Shown one piece after another: positions 27,156-35,928 of a DNA stretch of 64,000 nt. Below the pieces are notes generated by a model. It worked only from the letters and a program-made list of their open reading frames with translations, had not been told where the DNA came from and did no database searches. How positions within the stretch are numbered: the first letter of the stretch is position 1; each line of letters opens with the position of its first letter. A program made the position numbers and the translations under genes. The DNA is from an uncultured Ectothiorhodospiraceae bacterium (GTDB lineage Bacteria > Pseudomonadota > Gammaproteobacteria > UBA9214), in contig CAMYJI010000001.1 in assembly GCA_947258545.1 (NCBI GenBank), forward strand, positions 1-64,000. The letters are read 5' to 3'.

Positions 27156-27983
27156 TCAGTCGCCATTGGTGCGCAGGCTGTAGAAGTAATTGGTGGCGTC
27201 CACAAAGCCTGCAATACTGCCGCAGTCGAACCGTCGGCCGTCGAACTTGTAGGCCAGTACCATGTTTTCCCGGGCCTGGGTCTGCAGGGCATCGGTGATC
27301 TGCAGTTCGCCATTCTTGCCGGGCGGGGTGCGGCGCAGGATGTCAAAGATATCCGGGGTCAGTATGTAACGCCCGATAATGGCGAGGTTGCTGGGTGCCT
27401 CATCTGCGGAAGGCTTCTCGACCATGGACAGGACCATGTAGATGTTTTCTTCAAGCTGGTTGCCGGCGATCACACCGTACTTGTGCACGTCCTGCGGGTC
27501 CACCTCCTCGATGGCCAGGATGCTGCAACGGTATTTCTCATAGAGCCTGGCCATCTGGGACATCACGCCGAGTTCGTTGCCCACGCACAGGTCATCGGCA
27601 AGGATCACCCCAAAGGGTTCATTACCGATCAGGGTTTCGCCCGTAAGTATGGCGTCTCCCAGACCACGCATCTCGGTCTGGCGGGTATAGGAGAAGGTGC
27701 AGTCATTGATGACCTTGCGAATGCTATCCAGTTGATCTTCCTTGGCGGTTCCGCTGATCTGGTGCTCCAGTTCGTAACTGATATCGAAGTGGTCCACGAT
27801 GGCACGCTTGCCGCGGCCGGTGATAATGGCGATGTTCTTCATGCCGGCGTCCATGGCCTCTTCGACACCGTACTGGATGAGCGGCTTGTCCACCACCGGC
27901 ATGACCTCCTTGGGCATGGCCTTGGTGGCAGGAAGAAAGCGGGTGCCGTAGCCGGCAGCGGGAAACATGCATTTTCTGATCAT
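27156..27983 (-). CDS. galU: UTP-glucose-1-phosphate uridylyltransferase GalU
   Basis: 275 residues. The start MIRKCMFPAAGYGTRFLPATKA gives the nucleotide-binding G-x-G-T-R-x-L-P loop, with K20 at the UTP site; MPVVDKPLIQYGVEEA binds the sugar phosphate, ILADDLCVG holds the metal aspartate pair, and VEKPS and FDCGSIAGFVDA complete the fold. It makes UDP-glucose from glucose-1-phosphate and UTP for polysaccharide synthesis, possibly supplying the island at 10.8-18.5 kb. ATG 27983 has AGAAGAG ten bases upstream. Unusually, the frame is open upstream into the glycerate kinase, with no stop between the two coding regions, so this may be made as part of a fusion as well as, or instead of, separately. 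Confidence 0.9.
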   Translation of the reverse strand: MIRKCMFPAAGYGTRFLPATKAMPKEVMPVVDKPLIQYGVEEAMDAGMKNIAIITGRGKRAIVDHFDISYELEHQISGTAKEDQLDSIRKVINDCTFSYTRQTEMRGLGDAILTGETLIGNEPFGVILADDLCVGNELGVMSQMARLYEKYRCSILAIEEVDPQDVHKYGVIAGNQLEENIYMVLSMVEKPSADEAPSNLAIIGRYILTPDIFDILRRTPPGKNGELQITDALQTQARENMVLAYKFDGRRFDCGSIAGFVDATNYFYSLRTNGD

Positions 27984-29156
27984 GGTGATCTCTTCTTGAT
28001 TCAGGTGTGTAGGCAAACCTCTATTGTACCCTGCCAGGAAGCAGCGCAGGACCTGCTCGGTCGTATCGGCCAGGTAATGGCTGGCGCCCTGCAGCGCCTG
28101 ATCGGGTGATACCGGCCCCGGACACAGGCTGAAGGCGGCGTCGATACCGGAGTCCGGCAGGGTGTCCGATCCGGGACTCAGGTTACCGGCCACGGCCACG
28201 CAGGGGATGCCCAGGGTGCGGGCCCGGGCGGCGACCGCCGCCGGGGCCTTGCCGTGGTGGGTCTGCGCATCCAGCCGGCCTTCGGCGGTCAGTACCAGGT
28301 CCGCACCGGCCAGGGCCTGCTTCAGTTCCAGCAATTCCAGAACCCGCTCGGCACCCGCAGTCAGATCTGCCTGCAGGAAGGCGCTGAGTCCCGCAGCTAG
28401 CCCACCGCCCGCGCCGGCGCCCGGAAGCTCGCGTACATCCCGTCCCAGATCCCGTTCAATGACCTCGGCCAGTTGTGCCAGTCCTGCTTCGAGTTGCAGG
28501 ATCTGTTCAGGATTGGCACCTTTCTGTGCTGCGAACACCCGGGCGGCACCGTGCTCGCCCAGTAACGGGTTGTTGACATCGCAGATTACCTGGATGTCCG
28601 CCTGAGCCAGCCGGGGGTCCAGCCCGTCAAGCCTGATTTTGTCGATCTGCGCGAGCGACGACCCGTCTCCCGGCAGTTCATTGCCGGCCTGGTCCAGGAA
28701 CCGGGCGCCCAGTGCGCGGGCCATTCCCGTGCCGCCGTCATTGGTGGCGCTGCCGCCGATGCCGAGGATGATCTGCCCGGCACCCTGGTCCAGTGCTGCC
28801 CGCAGCAGTTCACCGACACCGAAGCTGGTGGCGGCGAGCGGCTTGTACTGGTCCGGGGTCAGCAGGGCAAGACCCGCTGCAGTCGCCATCTCGATCACGG
28901 CGAGGCGCCGGGACGGGTTGTACAGGAAGCTGGCGCTGACCGGCGTGTGCAAGGGGCCGGTTACGGTCAGGGGCAGCCGCTCCGCCTGCAAGACCTCTTC
29001 CAGCACGTCCAGCAGTCCATCGCCGCCATCCGCCACCGGTAGCAGCACAAGCTCCGCCTGTGGCGCTGCCCGCAGCACGCCGCCGGCCATGGCCTCGGCC
29101 GCTGCGCGCGCTGACAGGCTGCCTTTCAGGCTATTCGGGGCAATGACAATCTTCAA
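27984..29156 (-). CDS. glxK: Glycerate kinase (GlxK/GarK type), in frame with GalU
   Basis: About 391 residues before the GalU methionine. The start KIVIAPNSLKGSLSA and ADGGDG are the family's N-terminal motifs, GIGGSATNDGGTGMA (about 130-144) is the glycine-rich signature and GAGAGGGLAAGL (about 275) the second phosphate loop; AEGRLDAQTHHGKAP is near the C-terminal active site. It phosphorylates D-glycerate to 2- or 3-phosphoglycerate in the cytoplasm. The start chosen is TTG 29156, where homology begins, with AGAAGAG about 12 bases upstream; no ATG or GTG fits. There is no stop codon: the chain continues GYNRGLPTHLNQEEIT into GalU. Codon 27998-27996 is CAA, one change from TAA. It lies 37 bases after the CHASE2 kinase stop, probably in the same operon. 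Confidence 0.88.
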
Positions 29157-29193
29157 ACCGTGGTGTGTCTCTTCTGCATGCTGATTCTGCTGA

Positions 29194-31827
29194 TCATGTG
29201 GCTGGTTCCGCCGCCGGCAATACGATACAGAAGCGCGAGCCCTTGCCGGGGGTGCTGCTGACTTCCACCCGCCCATGATGCCGGTGCAGTGTCGCCTTGA
29301 CCAGTGCCAGTCCCAGACCGGCACCGCTCTGGCCACTGAGTTTCCAGTGCGAGCCGCGCTGGAAGCGGTTGAACAGGGTGGGCAACTCTTCCGCCGGTAT
29401 GCCGTAACCCTGGTCCTGCACGCAGCACCGGTATTCCTGCTGCTCCTCATGTAGCTGTAGGGTGATCTTGCTGTTTTCCGGACTGTATTTGATGGCATTT
29501 GTCAGCAGGTTGGTGATAGCCCGCTCCAGCAGGTCGGTATTGCCGTGAATCCAGGCCTCGTCGATCTCCGTCTCCACGGTCAGACTCATTTTTCGGCCTT
29601 GTGCCACGCCCCAGACCTCTTCACGGGCACTATTGATGATGTCCACCAGGTTGATCTCGCTGAATACCAGTTCGTCGTCACTTTCGGCGCGTGCCAGTTG
29701 CAGGAACTGCTCCGACAGATGAATCGCCCGGTTTGTGTAGTCCTCCATGCGCAGGAACAGCTCCTGCTGTTCCTGCGACAATCCCTTGGCGCGCGCCAGT
29801 TCCACCAGCGCCAGCAGTGAGACCATGGGTGAACGCAGGTCGTGGGAAAGGAAGCTAACGGCCTCGATGCGGCGCCTTTCACTGTTTTTCAGTTCGCTGA
29901 TGTCGGACAGGATAATGATGACACCGGCAGGACTGTCCGGCGTATGTGACACGGGTGTGATCTGCACCATTAAATCGAGGCCTGTCTGATTGCGTGTGTT
30001 GACCTGGGCCGGTGTTTTCTCAAGCAGCACCTGTTTCAAATAACCGTTCCAGTCGATCTGATCGTGCTGTCCGAGTGACTGGAGGGCTCGTGTGGCATGT
30101 TGTCCCTTGATGCCGGGCTGGTCCTCGACAGCCAGGAAACGCTGTGCCTTGTCATTCAGCAGGGTCACTACGCCGAAATCATCGGTTACCAGGATGCCGT
30201 CGGCCATCTGGGCGATGCTGTCATCGATAAACTGGTACATCGAGCGCACCTGCTCGGTGGCCTGCTGTACCTGTTCAATCCGGGTCTGTACCAGTTCGGA
30301 TGAACTGTAGCTTACCGGCTCTTCCCGTGCCGTATAACGCTGCACCAGCCGGTCCAGCAATGCCTGTTCTTTCGCTGCCAGTGATTTGTCGGACTGAAGT
30401 TGAATGGCAAGCAGTAATTTATTTTCGCCATCGTTGAGCATTGTCTGCATATGCTGGCCGTTGCGTGACCAGGTCCCCCGAAGGACCGGTACAGTAGCGG
30501 ACGACTGGCATTCCCCGTGTTGCGCAACAGGCCTGCCCACAGCATCCGACATGCACCAGCCCTTGAGACGCAGGATATTCTCCAGGGATTTCAGCGAGGC
30601 CTCCAGGGAGGCTCGCGTGGGAGTATGCGGGCTCAGGTCGTATGCAGTGAGTCGTTTCAGCTCCGTGCCGAGGAATTTCAGGGCATTTTCGAGGCGTCTC
30701 GAGTTCCATAATGGAAAACTCATGGCCAGGGCGAGCAGGGCGGCGGTCGGTGGCAGCCACTGGTGCATTATGATCAGCATGGTCGTGCTGGCAGCCAGGC
30801 AGATCAGCAGCAGCACCCCGGTGATGGCCAGGTTGGTATGCGGCAGAAAGCGCTGGAAAAACAAGAACGGCAGTACCGCAAACAAGACTGAAAACGCGAG
30901 TTTCCACCTGAGGTCGACCGGCCTGATAACGATCCCTCTTTGCAATGCATCGAGGATATTGGCATTGATCTCCACCCCGGACATGGGCTCGTTCAGGCCT
31001 GACAGGGGTGTCGGCAGGTAGTCACCAAGACCCGTTGCAGTGGCCCCGATCAGGACGTACTTGTTGTCAAACGTGCCGGGCAGGTAGTTCCCGTTCAGGA
31101 CCTGCTGGTAGGAGATACGCTTGAAGTGTCCCGGGGGCCCGGCAAAGGGTATCAGGATGGGATTCTCCCGGACCCAGCTATGCGGTGCGTCCGTGGCCTG
31201 GTGGGTTCGGGTATCTGTAACCGGCAAGCTGTCCGCCTGCTCGGGTTGGCCGATCCGGAGCAGGGTCAGCGCCAGGGTGTCCCAGTGCGGTGACCCCAGT
31301 CCCTCGTTGAGGAAGACCCGGCGGGCAATGCCATCGCGATCAATCTCGATGTGGACATGCCCGAGTCCGGAGGCCGCCGCAGTCAGTGACGTGAGCGGCA
31401 GGGTCTCGATAAACTGCCCGCCAAGACGCGACTGCTCGATGACGACAGGCATGATGACATTGCGGTTATTTTCCAGCGCATCGGCCAGTGCCGCATCGGA
31501 GAGCGGGTCCAGGGAATCGGGTTCGGCCAGGATGATGTCAAAGCCGATGGTCAGGGGTTGCTCGGCGGACAGGGTTTTCAGCAGTCTTGCATGCACGCTT
31601 CTTGGCCAGGGCCAGCGTCCGATCTCGGCGAGGCTTTCTTCATCAACCGAAATAATGACGATATTCTCGGGAGCCGGCCTGGACCAGAAGCGCAACTGGG
31701 CGTCGTAGATTACCCGGTCCAGGCGCCAGAGCCAGTCCTGGTGGATCAGCAGGACCGTTAGAACGGCAAGCAATAGAGGCAGAACCAGGCGGTCAGCGCG
31801 GGCATTCCCGCCCCTGAAGTGTTGCAT
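29194..31827 (-). CDS. CHASE2-PAS sensor histidine kinase
   Basis: 877 residues. A first membrane segment (about 13-30) is followed by a periplasmic CHASE2 domain (about 31-330: VIYDAQLRFWSRP, IVIISVDEESLAEIGRWPWPR, GFDIILAEPD), three closely spaced helices (about 335-415), a linker, a PAS domain (about 560-680, ADGILVTDDFGVVTLLNDKAQRFL) and a kinase core: H-box VSFLSHDLRSPMVSLL, N-box NLLTNAIKYSP, G-boxes DQGYGIP and GAGLGLALVK. It autophosphorylates on the H-box histidine and should pass the phosphate to the response regulator encoded two genes upstream. Its start overlaps the stop of the LysM/FecR gene by one base, so the three form a translationally coupled signalling operon. Confidence 0.88.
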   Translation of the reverse strand: MQHFRGGNARADRLVLPLLLAVLTVLLIHQDWLWRLDRVIYDAQLRFWSRPAPENIVIISVDEESLAEIGRWPWPRSVHARLLKTLSAEQPLTIGFDIILAEPDSLDPLSDAALADALENNRNVIMPVVIEQSRLGGQFIETLPLTSLTAAASGLGHVHIEIDRDGIARRVFLNEGLGSPHWDTLALTLLRIGQPEQADSLPVTDTRTHQATDAPHSWVRENPILIPFAGPPGHFKRISYQQVLNGNYLPGTFDNKYVLIGATATGLGDYLPTPLSGLNEPMSGVEINANILDALQRGIVIRPVDLRWKLAFSVLFAVLPFLFFQRFLPHTNLAITGVLLLICLAASTTMLIIMHQWLPPTAALLALAMSFPLWNSRRLENALKFLGTELKRLTAYDLSPHTPTRASLEASLKSLENILRLKGWCMSDAVGRPVAQHGECQSSATVPVLRGTWSRNGQHMQTMLNDGENKLLLAIQLQSDKSLAAKEQALLDRLVQRYTAREEPVSYSSSELVQTRIEQVQQATEQVRSMYQFIDDSIAQMADGILVTDDFGVVTLLNDKAQRFLAVEDQPGIKGQHATRALQSLGQHDQIDWNGYLKQVLLEKTPAQVNTRNQTGLDLMVQITPVSHTPDSPAGVIIILSDISELKNSERRRIEAVSFLSHDLRSPMVSLLALVELARAKGLSQEQQELFLRMEDYTNRAIHLSEQFLQLARAESDDELVFSEINLVDIINSAREEVWGVAQGRKMSLTVETEIDEAWIHGNTDLLERAITNLLTNAIKYSPENSKITLQLHEEQQEYRCCVQDQGYGIPAEELPTLFNRFQRGSHWKLSGQSGAGLGLALVKATLHRHHGRVEVSSTPGKGSRFCIVLPAAEPAT

Positions 31828-33545
31828 CAGAACAGCAGTATGAGCGGGATCAGAAGCGACCAGAAACTGGTTGGCGGGACAGTGAGTTTCTGTGCCGGCC
31901 CAAATTCACCTTCATATCCGTCAGAGTCGATGGTCCTGGCGCGGAAATAATAGGTATCGGTAATCGGCCGCGGCATCGCCACGCGGGATTCCTCGAGAAC
32001 CCGGTCCAGCGTGATCTGCTCGAATTCGGGATCCTCGGCCATCTGGAACTGGTAACGGACCTGGTCGCCCGCCGGTTGCCATTGGATCACCAGTTCATCC
32101 TTGCCCACTTCGGGCTCCTTGAAATCCGGGCTGGGCGGTACCGTGCGGTACTCGAACTGGTGGGCGTCGCTGTACGGGCCCTGTTTACCGCTGGCATCGA
32201 TGGATGCAGTGCGCCAGTAGTAGCGGCCGGCCGCGAGTGGCTGGCCGGGTGTGAAGCGCGCTACGCCGCTATGGGTGTCTTCGTGCAGCAGCGTGGAGAA
32301 TTCCGGGTCGGTGGCAAGCTGGACACGGTATTTCCTGACGTCTTCCGGCTCCGACCAGGAGAGTGTGGGGCGTGCATTGCGCAGGGTGGCATTATCCCCG
32401 GGTTCGACCAGGAAGGGCGGAAAGGGGCGCGCATCCACCGTGAAGGCGTAGTCGCCGTTCAGGCCTTCCAGCTTGTCATTATCAACGGCACGCAGGCGCA
32501 GGAAGTAATCGCCGTCCGGCAGGTCATGCCAGAGTCCCGAGGGCCCGGTTGTTTCCCGATCTGCCAGCAGGGTGGAGAACTCCGCATGGTCGGTGATCTG
32601 GAAACGGTAGCCGTGCGCCCCGTCAACGGCATTCCATGCAAAGGCCAGAGGCAGGCGCTGATAGACGTCCGGCATGCCGGACGCGTCCGGAGCCGGCAAC
32701 AATTCCTTCGGCGGTGGGGTTGGCTTGCCCTTTTCCGCCACCACGCCATAGCCCGTTGGCACGAGCCGGGCGCCGATATCGCCACTGACCTTGACCTTGC
32801 CTTCAAGCACCTCGCTGCGCGATACCGGCTGGTCACTTTCGGTACTGACCCGGAAGCTGGTCCCGCGGACAGCGGCGACCGCGGCGGGTGTGATGATGTG
32901 ATAACGGCTGCCAGGCCCTTGTGAGGGCTTGACCCGGGTGTCGACTCGTCCCTGTTGCAGCCGCACACGGGTATCGACCATGCCGGTCCTGTGGTAGCTG
33001 CTCAGCGTATCCATGATGACCTCGCTGTCGGACTGGATCAGCAGTTCGGAGTCATCGGCGAAGTTGAGGGACACATTGCTGTCCGCCGCGGTGCGGATCG
33101 TATCGCCACTGTGTAATTCCTGGCCAACGGAAAGTGCCTCGCTGCGCGCACTACCGGCGCGCACCAGCTCTGCGGTACCCGAAACCTGCATCACCCGGGC
33201 CGGTTCGGGCTGCACCTTCAGCCAGGCGATAGGTACCCGGATCTTGCTGCCAGGCGGCATAAATCGTGGCTGTTGTATATCGTTCATCTCCTGCAGCCGC
33301 TTCCAGTACCTGATATCCGTCAGGTAATCCTCGGTGAAGCTCCACAGGGTGTCGCCGGGGCGTACGGTATAGATCCATTCCTGTGCGTGCAGTATGCCCA
33401 AGGGCGCGCACAGCAGCAGCATCAGCAGACCAGACGCAAGGCCCGGGAAACGTGCCAGAAACATTCCCCGGTGTGTGCCGGAGCGTGCAGCAGTCCGGGG
33501 AATTGGCGGTTGAGTACTCACGTAACTCACTTCGCAACGGTTCAT
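31827..33545 (-). CDS. LysM-FecR-Fn3-like envelope protein
   Basis: 572 residues. The signal peptide is about 28-55 (MFLARFPGLASGLLMLLLCAPLG). A LysM domain follows (YTVRPGDTLWSFTEDYLTDIRYWKRLQEMN, core VRPGDTLWSF), then a FecR domain (about 125-280: GDTIRTAADSNVSLNFADDSELLI, AAVRGTSFRVSTESD), then three Fn3-like repeats (PTLSWSEPEDVRKYRVQLATDPEFS and similar) and a C-terminal hydrophobic anchor (SFWSLLIPLILLF). It probably binds peptidoglycan and presents ligand-sensing domains in the periplasm. ATG 33545 overlaps the response regulator's stop by four bases; ATG 33464, just before the signal peptide, is an alternative. Flanked by its response regulator and the CHASE2 kinase, suggesting a co-sensor. 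Confidence 0.85.
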   Translation of the reverse strand: MNRCEVSYVSTQPPIPRTAARSGTHRGMFLARFPGLASGLLMLLLCAPLGILHAQEWIYTVRPGDTLWSFTEDYLTDIRYWKRLQEMNDIQQPRFMPPGSKIRVPIAWLKVQPEPARVMQVSGTAELVRAGSARSEALSVGQELHSGDTIRTAADSNVSLNFADDSELLIQSDSEVIMDTLSSYHRTGMVDTRVRLQQGRVDTRVKPSQGPGSRYHIITPAAVAAVRGTSFRVSTESDQPVSRSEVLEGKVKVSGDIGARLVPTGYGVVAEKGKPTPPPKELLPAPDASGMPDVYQRLPLAFAWNAVDGAHGYRFQITDHAEFSTLLADRETTGPSGLWHDLPDGDYFLRLRAVDNDKLEGLNGDYAFTVDARPFPPFLVEPGDNATLRNARPTLSWSEPEDVRKYRVQLATDPEFSTLLHEDTHSGVARFTPGQPLAAGRYYWRTASIDASGKQGPYSDAHQFEYRTVPPSPDFKEPEVGKDELVIQWQPAGDQVRYQFQMAEDPEFEQITLDRVLEESRVAMPRPITDTYYFRARTIDSDGYEGEFGPAQKLTVPPTSFWSLLIPLILLF

Positions 33546-34273
33546 CTATGCAGTCCTGAACCATCCTGGCCGGTGGTTTCGTCGGTGGCACCGATCTGTT
33601 CCAGTCGGTAGCCGTGCTGATAAACCGACGAGAGTCGCCATCCAACCTCCGGTCCCAGTCCGAGTTTCTTGCGGATTCGGCTGATGTGTGTGTCGACCGT
33701 ACGGGTCTGCAGGCCGCTATTCAAGCCCCAGATGTTTTCCAGGAGATAGCTGCGTGACAACAATCGACCGGTATGGCGGAACAGAAACAGGGCGAGATCA
33801 TATTCCTTTTGCGTCAGGTCAACTGGCTTATTGTTGATTGACAGGCCGCGGCTCTGAATATCAAAATGGTAGGGTGCGGCCTCCAACACCTTGCTATTCG
33901 CGTCAGCGGGTGCTGATCGACGCAGCAGTGCATTCACCCGTGCGATCGTTTCCTGCGTCTTGATCGGCTTGATCATGTAATCATCCGCGCCGTGGGTCAG
34001 GGCGAAGACAATATCCTGTTCACTCTCCCGGCTGGTTGTGAAGAGCACCGGTATTTTCCAGTCGATATTCTCGCGCACCCAGTTGAGCAGATCCGGTCCG
34101 GTCGTGTCCGGCAGCATCCAGTCGAGAATGCACAAGTCGAAGGTGTGACGCTTGGCGCCATAGATAAACGCCTTCCCATCGAGGAAATGGTGACAATCGT
34201 GGCCGGCCTCCTTGAGCCACGACTGCAATACCTCGGCTTGTGCAGAATCGTCTTCTACCAGTGCAATTTGCAC
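33542..34273 (-). CDS. OmpR-family response regulator
   Basis: 243 residues: receiver domain 1-120 with the acidic pair in LVEDDSAQAE, the phosphorylated aspartate in LCILDWMLPD (residue about 53), T in LFTTSRESE and the conserved lysine in DDYMIKPIK; a C-terminal winged helix (about 140-230) with LTQKEYDLALFLFRHTGRLLSR and RTVDTHISRIRKKL as the DNA-recognition helix. It heads the minus-strand operon with the LysM/FecR protein and the CHASE2 kinase, its presumed partner. A perfect 19-bp palindrome 36 bases upstream suggests autoregulation. Confidence 0.9.
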   Translation of the reverse strand: MQIALVEDDSAQAEVLQSWLKEAGHDCHHFLDGKAFIYGAKRHTFDLCILDWMLPDTTGPDLLNWVRENIDWKIPVLFTTSRESEQDIVFALTHGADDYMIKPIKTQETIARVNALLRRSAPADANSKVLEAAPYHFDIQSRGLSINNKPVDLTQKEYDLALFLFRHTGRLLSRSYLLENIWGLNSGLQTRTVDTHISRIRKKLGLGPEVGWRLSSVYQHGYRLEQIGATDETTGQDGSGLHR

Positions 34274-34308
34274 AATCCTGTCCCCATGAAAAAATGAATG
34301 CCGCTCAT

Positions 34309-34327
34309 TCTCTCAAATTTTGAGAGA
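34309..34327. promoter_or_regulatory. Perfect 19-bp palindrome upstream of the response regulator operon
   Basis: TCTCTCAAA-T-TTTGAGAGA: both nine-base arms match exactly around a single T. It is centred 45 bases upstream of the response regulator start at 34273, in promoter position. It is too short-looped for a terminator and has no T-run, so an operator is the better reading. The rest of 34328-34614 holds nothing recognisable. Confidence 0.6.
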
Positions 34328-34614
34328 TCAATCAAAAGGATAGCTGTTTCCTTTGGTCTGTAAGCGGGAGGGGGTGCCGCAGTTCACCGGGGCCTGGTCA
34401 CCCGGGGTGTTTGCATGCCGAGCCGGACAGTTAGAGGGAAAACAGGAGATTAGCGCGAGGGTAGGGGATGGTGCCGCCAAAACATCGACAGTCAGGCAGC
34501 GGTATTTCGCACAGTAACCACGTTCTTGATACACCGTGTTGCATATCGCGGGCGTCATCAGGGTTGTGGCAGGCAGCCCGCAGGGGGCGCTTGGGTGTGA
34601 GGCGATCCTGGCGA

Positions 34615-34650
34615 CAAAAAAAAGCCCGGCTTGGATAAGCCGGGCTTTTA
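34615..34650. terminator. Rho-independent terminator after soxA
   Basis: A 12-bp stem, AAAGCCCGGCTT (34621-34632) with AAGCCGGGCTTT (34637-34648), and a four-base loop. On the minus strand it is followed by a T-run; it lies 22 bases past the soxA stop and ends the sox operon. Confidence 0.88.
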
Positions 34651-34672
34651 TTATGTTGCTGGCTAGACGCTG

Positions 34673-35509
34673 TTACTTGCGGGCACCCGGGCCGTTGGAT
34701 TCCAGACCGTTACTCATGTAGGTATGGAAATACTCAAGCGCGCGGTACTCGGGACTCTGCGCCTTGTAGGGTTTTGCTCGTACCTGCTTGTTGCAGCCTG
34801 TGTAGCGGCGCTGCAGGGTACCCATGCCGCCCCACTTGGAACGATAGACCGGGAAGTGGGTCGGTTGGCCCAGTCCCGGGCCGAGCAGGTCGGCACGTAT
34901 CATGTTACCCGCGTTATGGATATGGCAATCGGCGCAGGATACGTTCATCTGGCCACGCTTGGCATAGAAGTTCTTTTTGCCGCGCTCATAGGCCGCCAGT
35001 GCACGCGGATCATCGGGGATCACGATGTTGATCGTTTCTCCACGCGAGGTGTATTTCATGTAGGCCGAGATATCGGCTATGGCACCCTTCTTGTACTTGA
35101 GTGGCTTTTCACCGTTTGCCTCGCGGCAGGTGTTGATGGCCAGCTCCAGGGTGATGACTTCACCGGCATTGGTATCGAAGAACGGGTACCTGTGGGCGAT
35201 GCCAATGCCGTCATTTTCAAAACAGCTGGCATAGGTCTTGCCGTTCTTGAACGGGGTGTTGAAGAGTTTCTTGCCCTTATCGATGCTCAACTCGTAGGGT
35301 GGAAATTCCTCGATCTCTTCCCATTGCGCCCGGGATGCGGCATCGATGGAGTAGACGCCATTGATGAAGTCACCCTTGGGGGTATTGGGGAAGCGCTTGT
35401 AGTAGTAAGACTGAAACTTCTCCAGATCTTCTTGCGGCGTCGCCTGTGCGGGCAGTGTGAATGCACCAAGCAGACCGAGTGCCAGTGTTGCAGTCAGGAG
35501 TTTTTTCAT
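34673..35509 (-). CDS. soxA: SoxA, c-type cytochrome subunit of SoxXA
   Basis: 278 residues with a signal peptide (1-23, ending AQA). The only CxxCH is CADCH in QMNVSCADCHIHNAGNM (about 194-200), and the later C in RRYTGCNKQ is the cysteine heme ligand expected near the active site. The first half has YASCFENDG and NTCREANGE, whose cysteines would form a disulfide where diheme SoxA proteins have a second heme, so this is a monoheme SoxA. With SoxX it oxidatively couples thiosulfate to the SoxY cysteine in the periplasm. ATG 35509 has GGAGGAG eight bases upstream. Last gene of the soxKXYZA operon. Confidence 0.93.
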   Translation of the reverse strand: MKKLLTATLALGLLGAFTLPAQATPQEDLEKFQSYYYKRFPNTPKGDFINGVYSIDAASRAQWEEIEEFPPYELSIDKGKKLFNTPFKNGKTYASCFENDGIGIAHRYPFFDTNAGEVITLELAINTCREANGEKPLKYKKGAIADISAYMKYTSRGETINIVIPDDPRALAAYERGKKNFYAKRGQMNVSCADCHIHNAGNMIRADLLGPGLGQPTHFPVYRSKWGGMGTLQRRYTGCNKQVRAKPYKAQSPEYRALEYFHTYMSNGLESNGPGARK

Positions 35510-35564
35510 TGCGTCATTCTCCTCCAGGTCGTTGTGACGGAAATGTCCTAGGTTGGATGGTCGA

Positions 35565-35873
35565 TTACTTGATGCTGGCTTCGCTGCTGTCGCTGTTGCC
35601 CTTATTGTCGACCCAGCTGAGCTTGACTGTGTCACCGGCATTTCCCCCGGTGAAGCGGAAGGACAGGTAGGGATTCTTGGAGATTGCCGGACCCCAGTGG
35701 GCCGTCATAACAGTATTACCACTGTGTTCACATACGACTTCCTGGATGAAATGGGCAGGAATCTTCTCGCCTGTCTTTTTGTCCTTGCGGGTGCCGGTTT
35801 CCATCGGGTGACTGATCAGGGCCTTGATAGTGGTGACGCCATCTTTGGCCGCTGCACGCATTTTGATTGACAT
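35565..35873 (-). CDS. soxZ: Sulfur-compound chelating protein SoxZ
   Basis: 102 residues of the immunoglobulin-like SoxZ fold: KDGVTTIKALISHPMETGTRKD (conserved core HPMETG.R.D), EKIPAHFIQEV and WVDNKGN near the C-terminus. It has no signal peptide and is expected to be exported by hitchhiking on the Tat-targeted SoxY partner. AGAGAGG precedes ATG 35873. It forms the SoxYZ carrier with the gene 55 bases upstream. Confidence 0.93.
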   Translation of the reverse strand: MSIKMRAAAKDGVTTIKALISHPMETGTRKDKKTGEKIPAHFIQEVVCEHSGNTVMTAHWGPAISKNPYLSFRFTGGNAGDTVKLSWVDNKGNSDSSEASIK

Positions 35874-35928
35874 GGTAAATCCTCTCTATGCTAAATCTTG
35901 AAATATATTCACATCAGGACCGGGCTGA

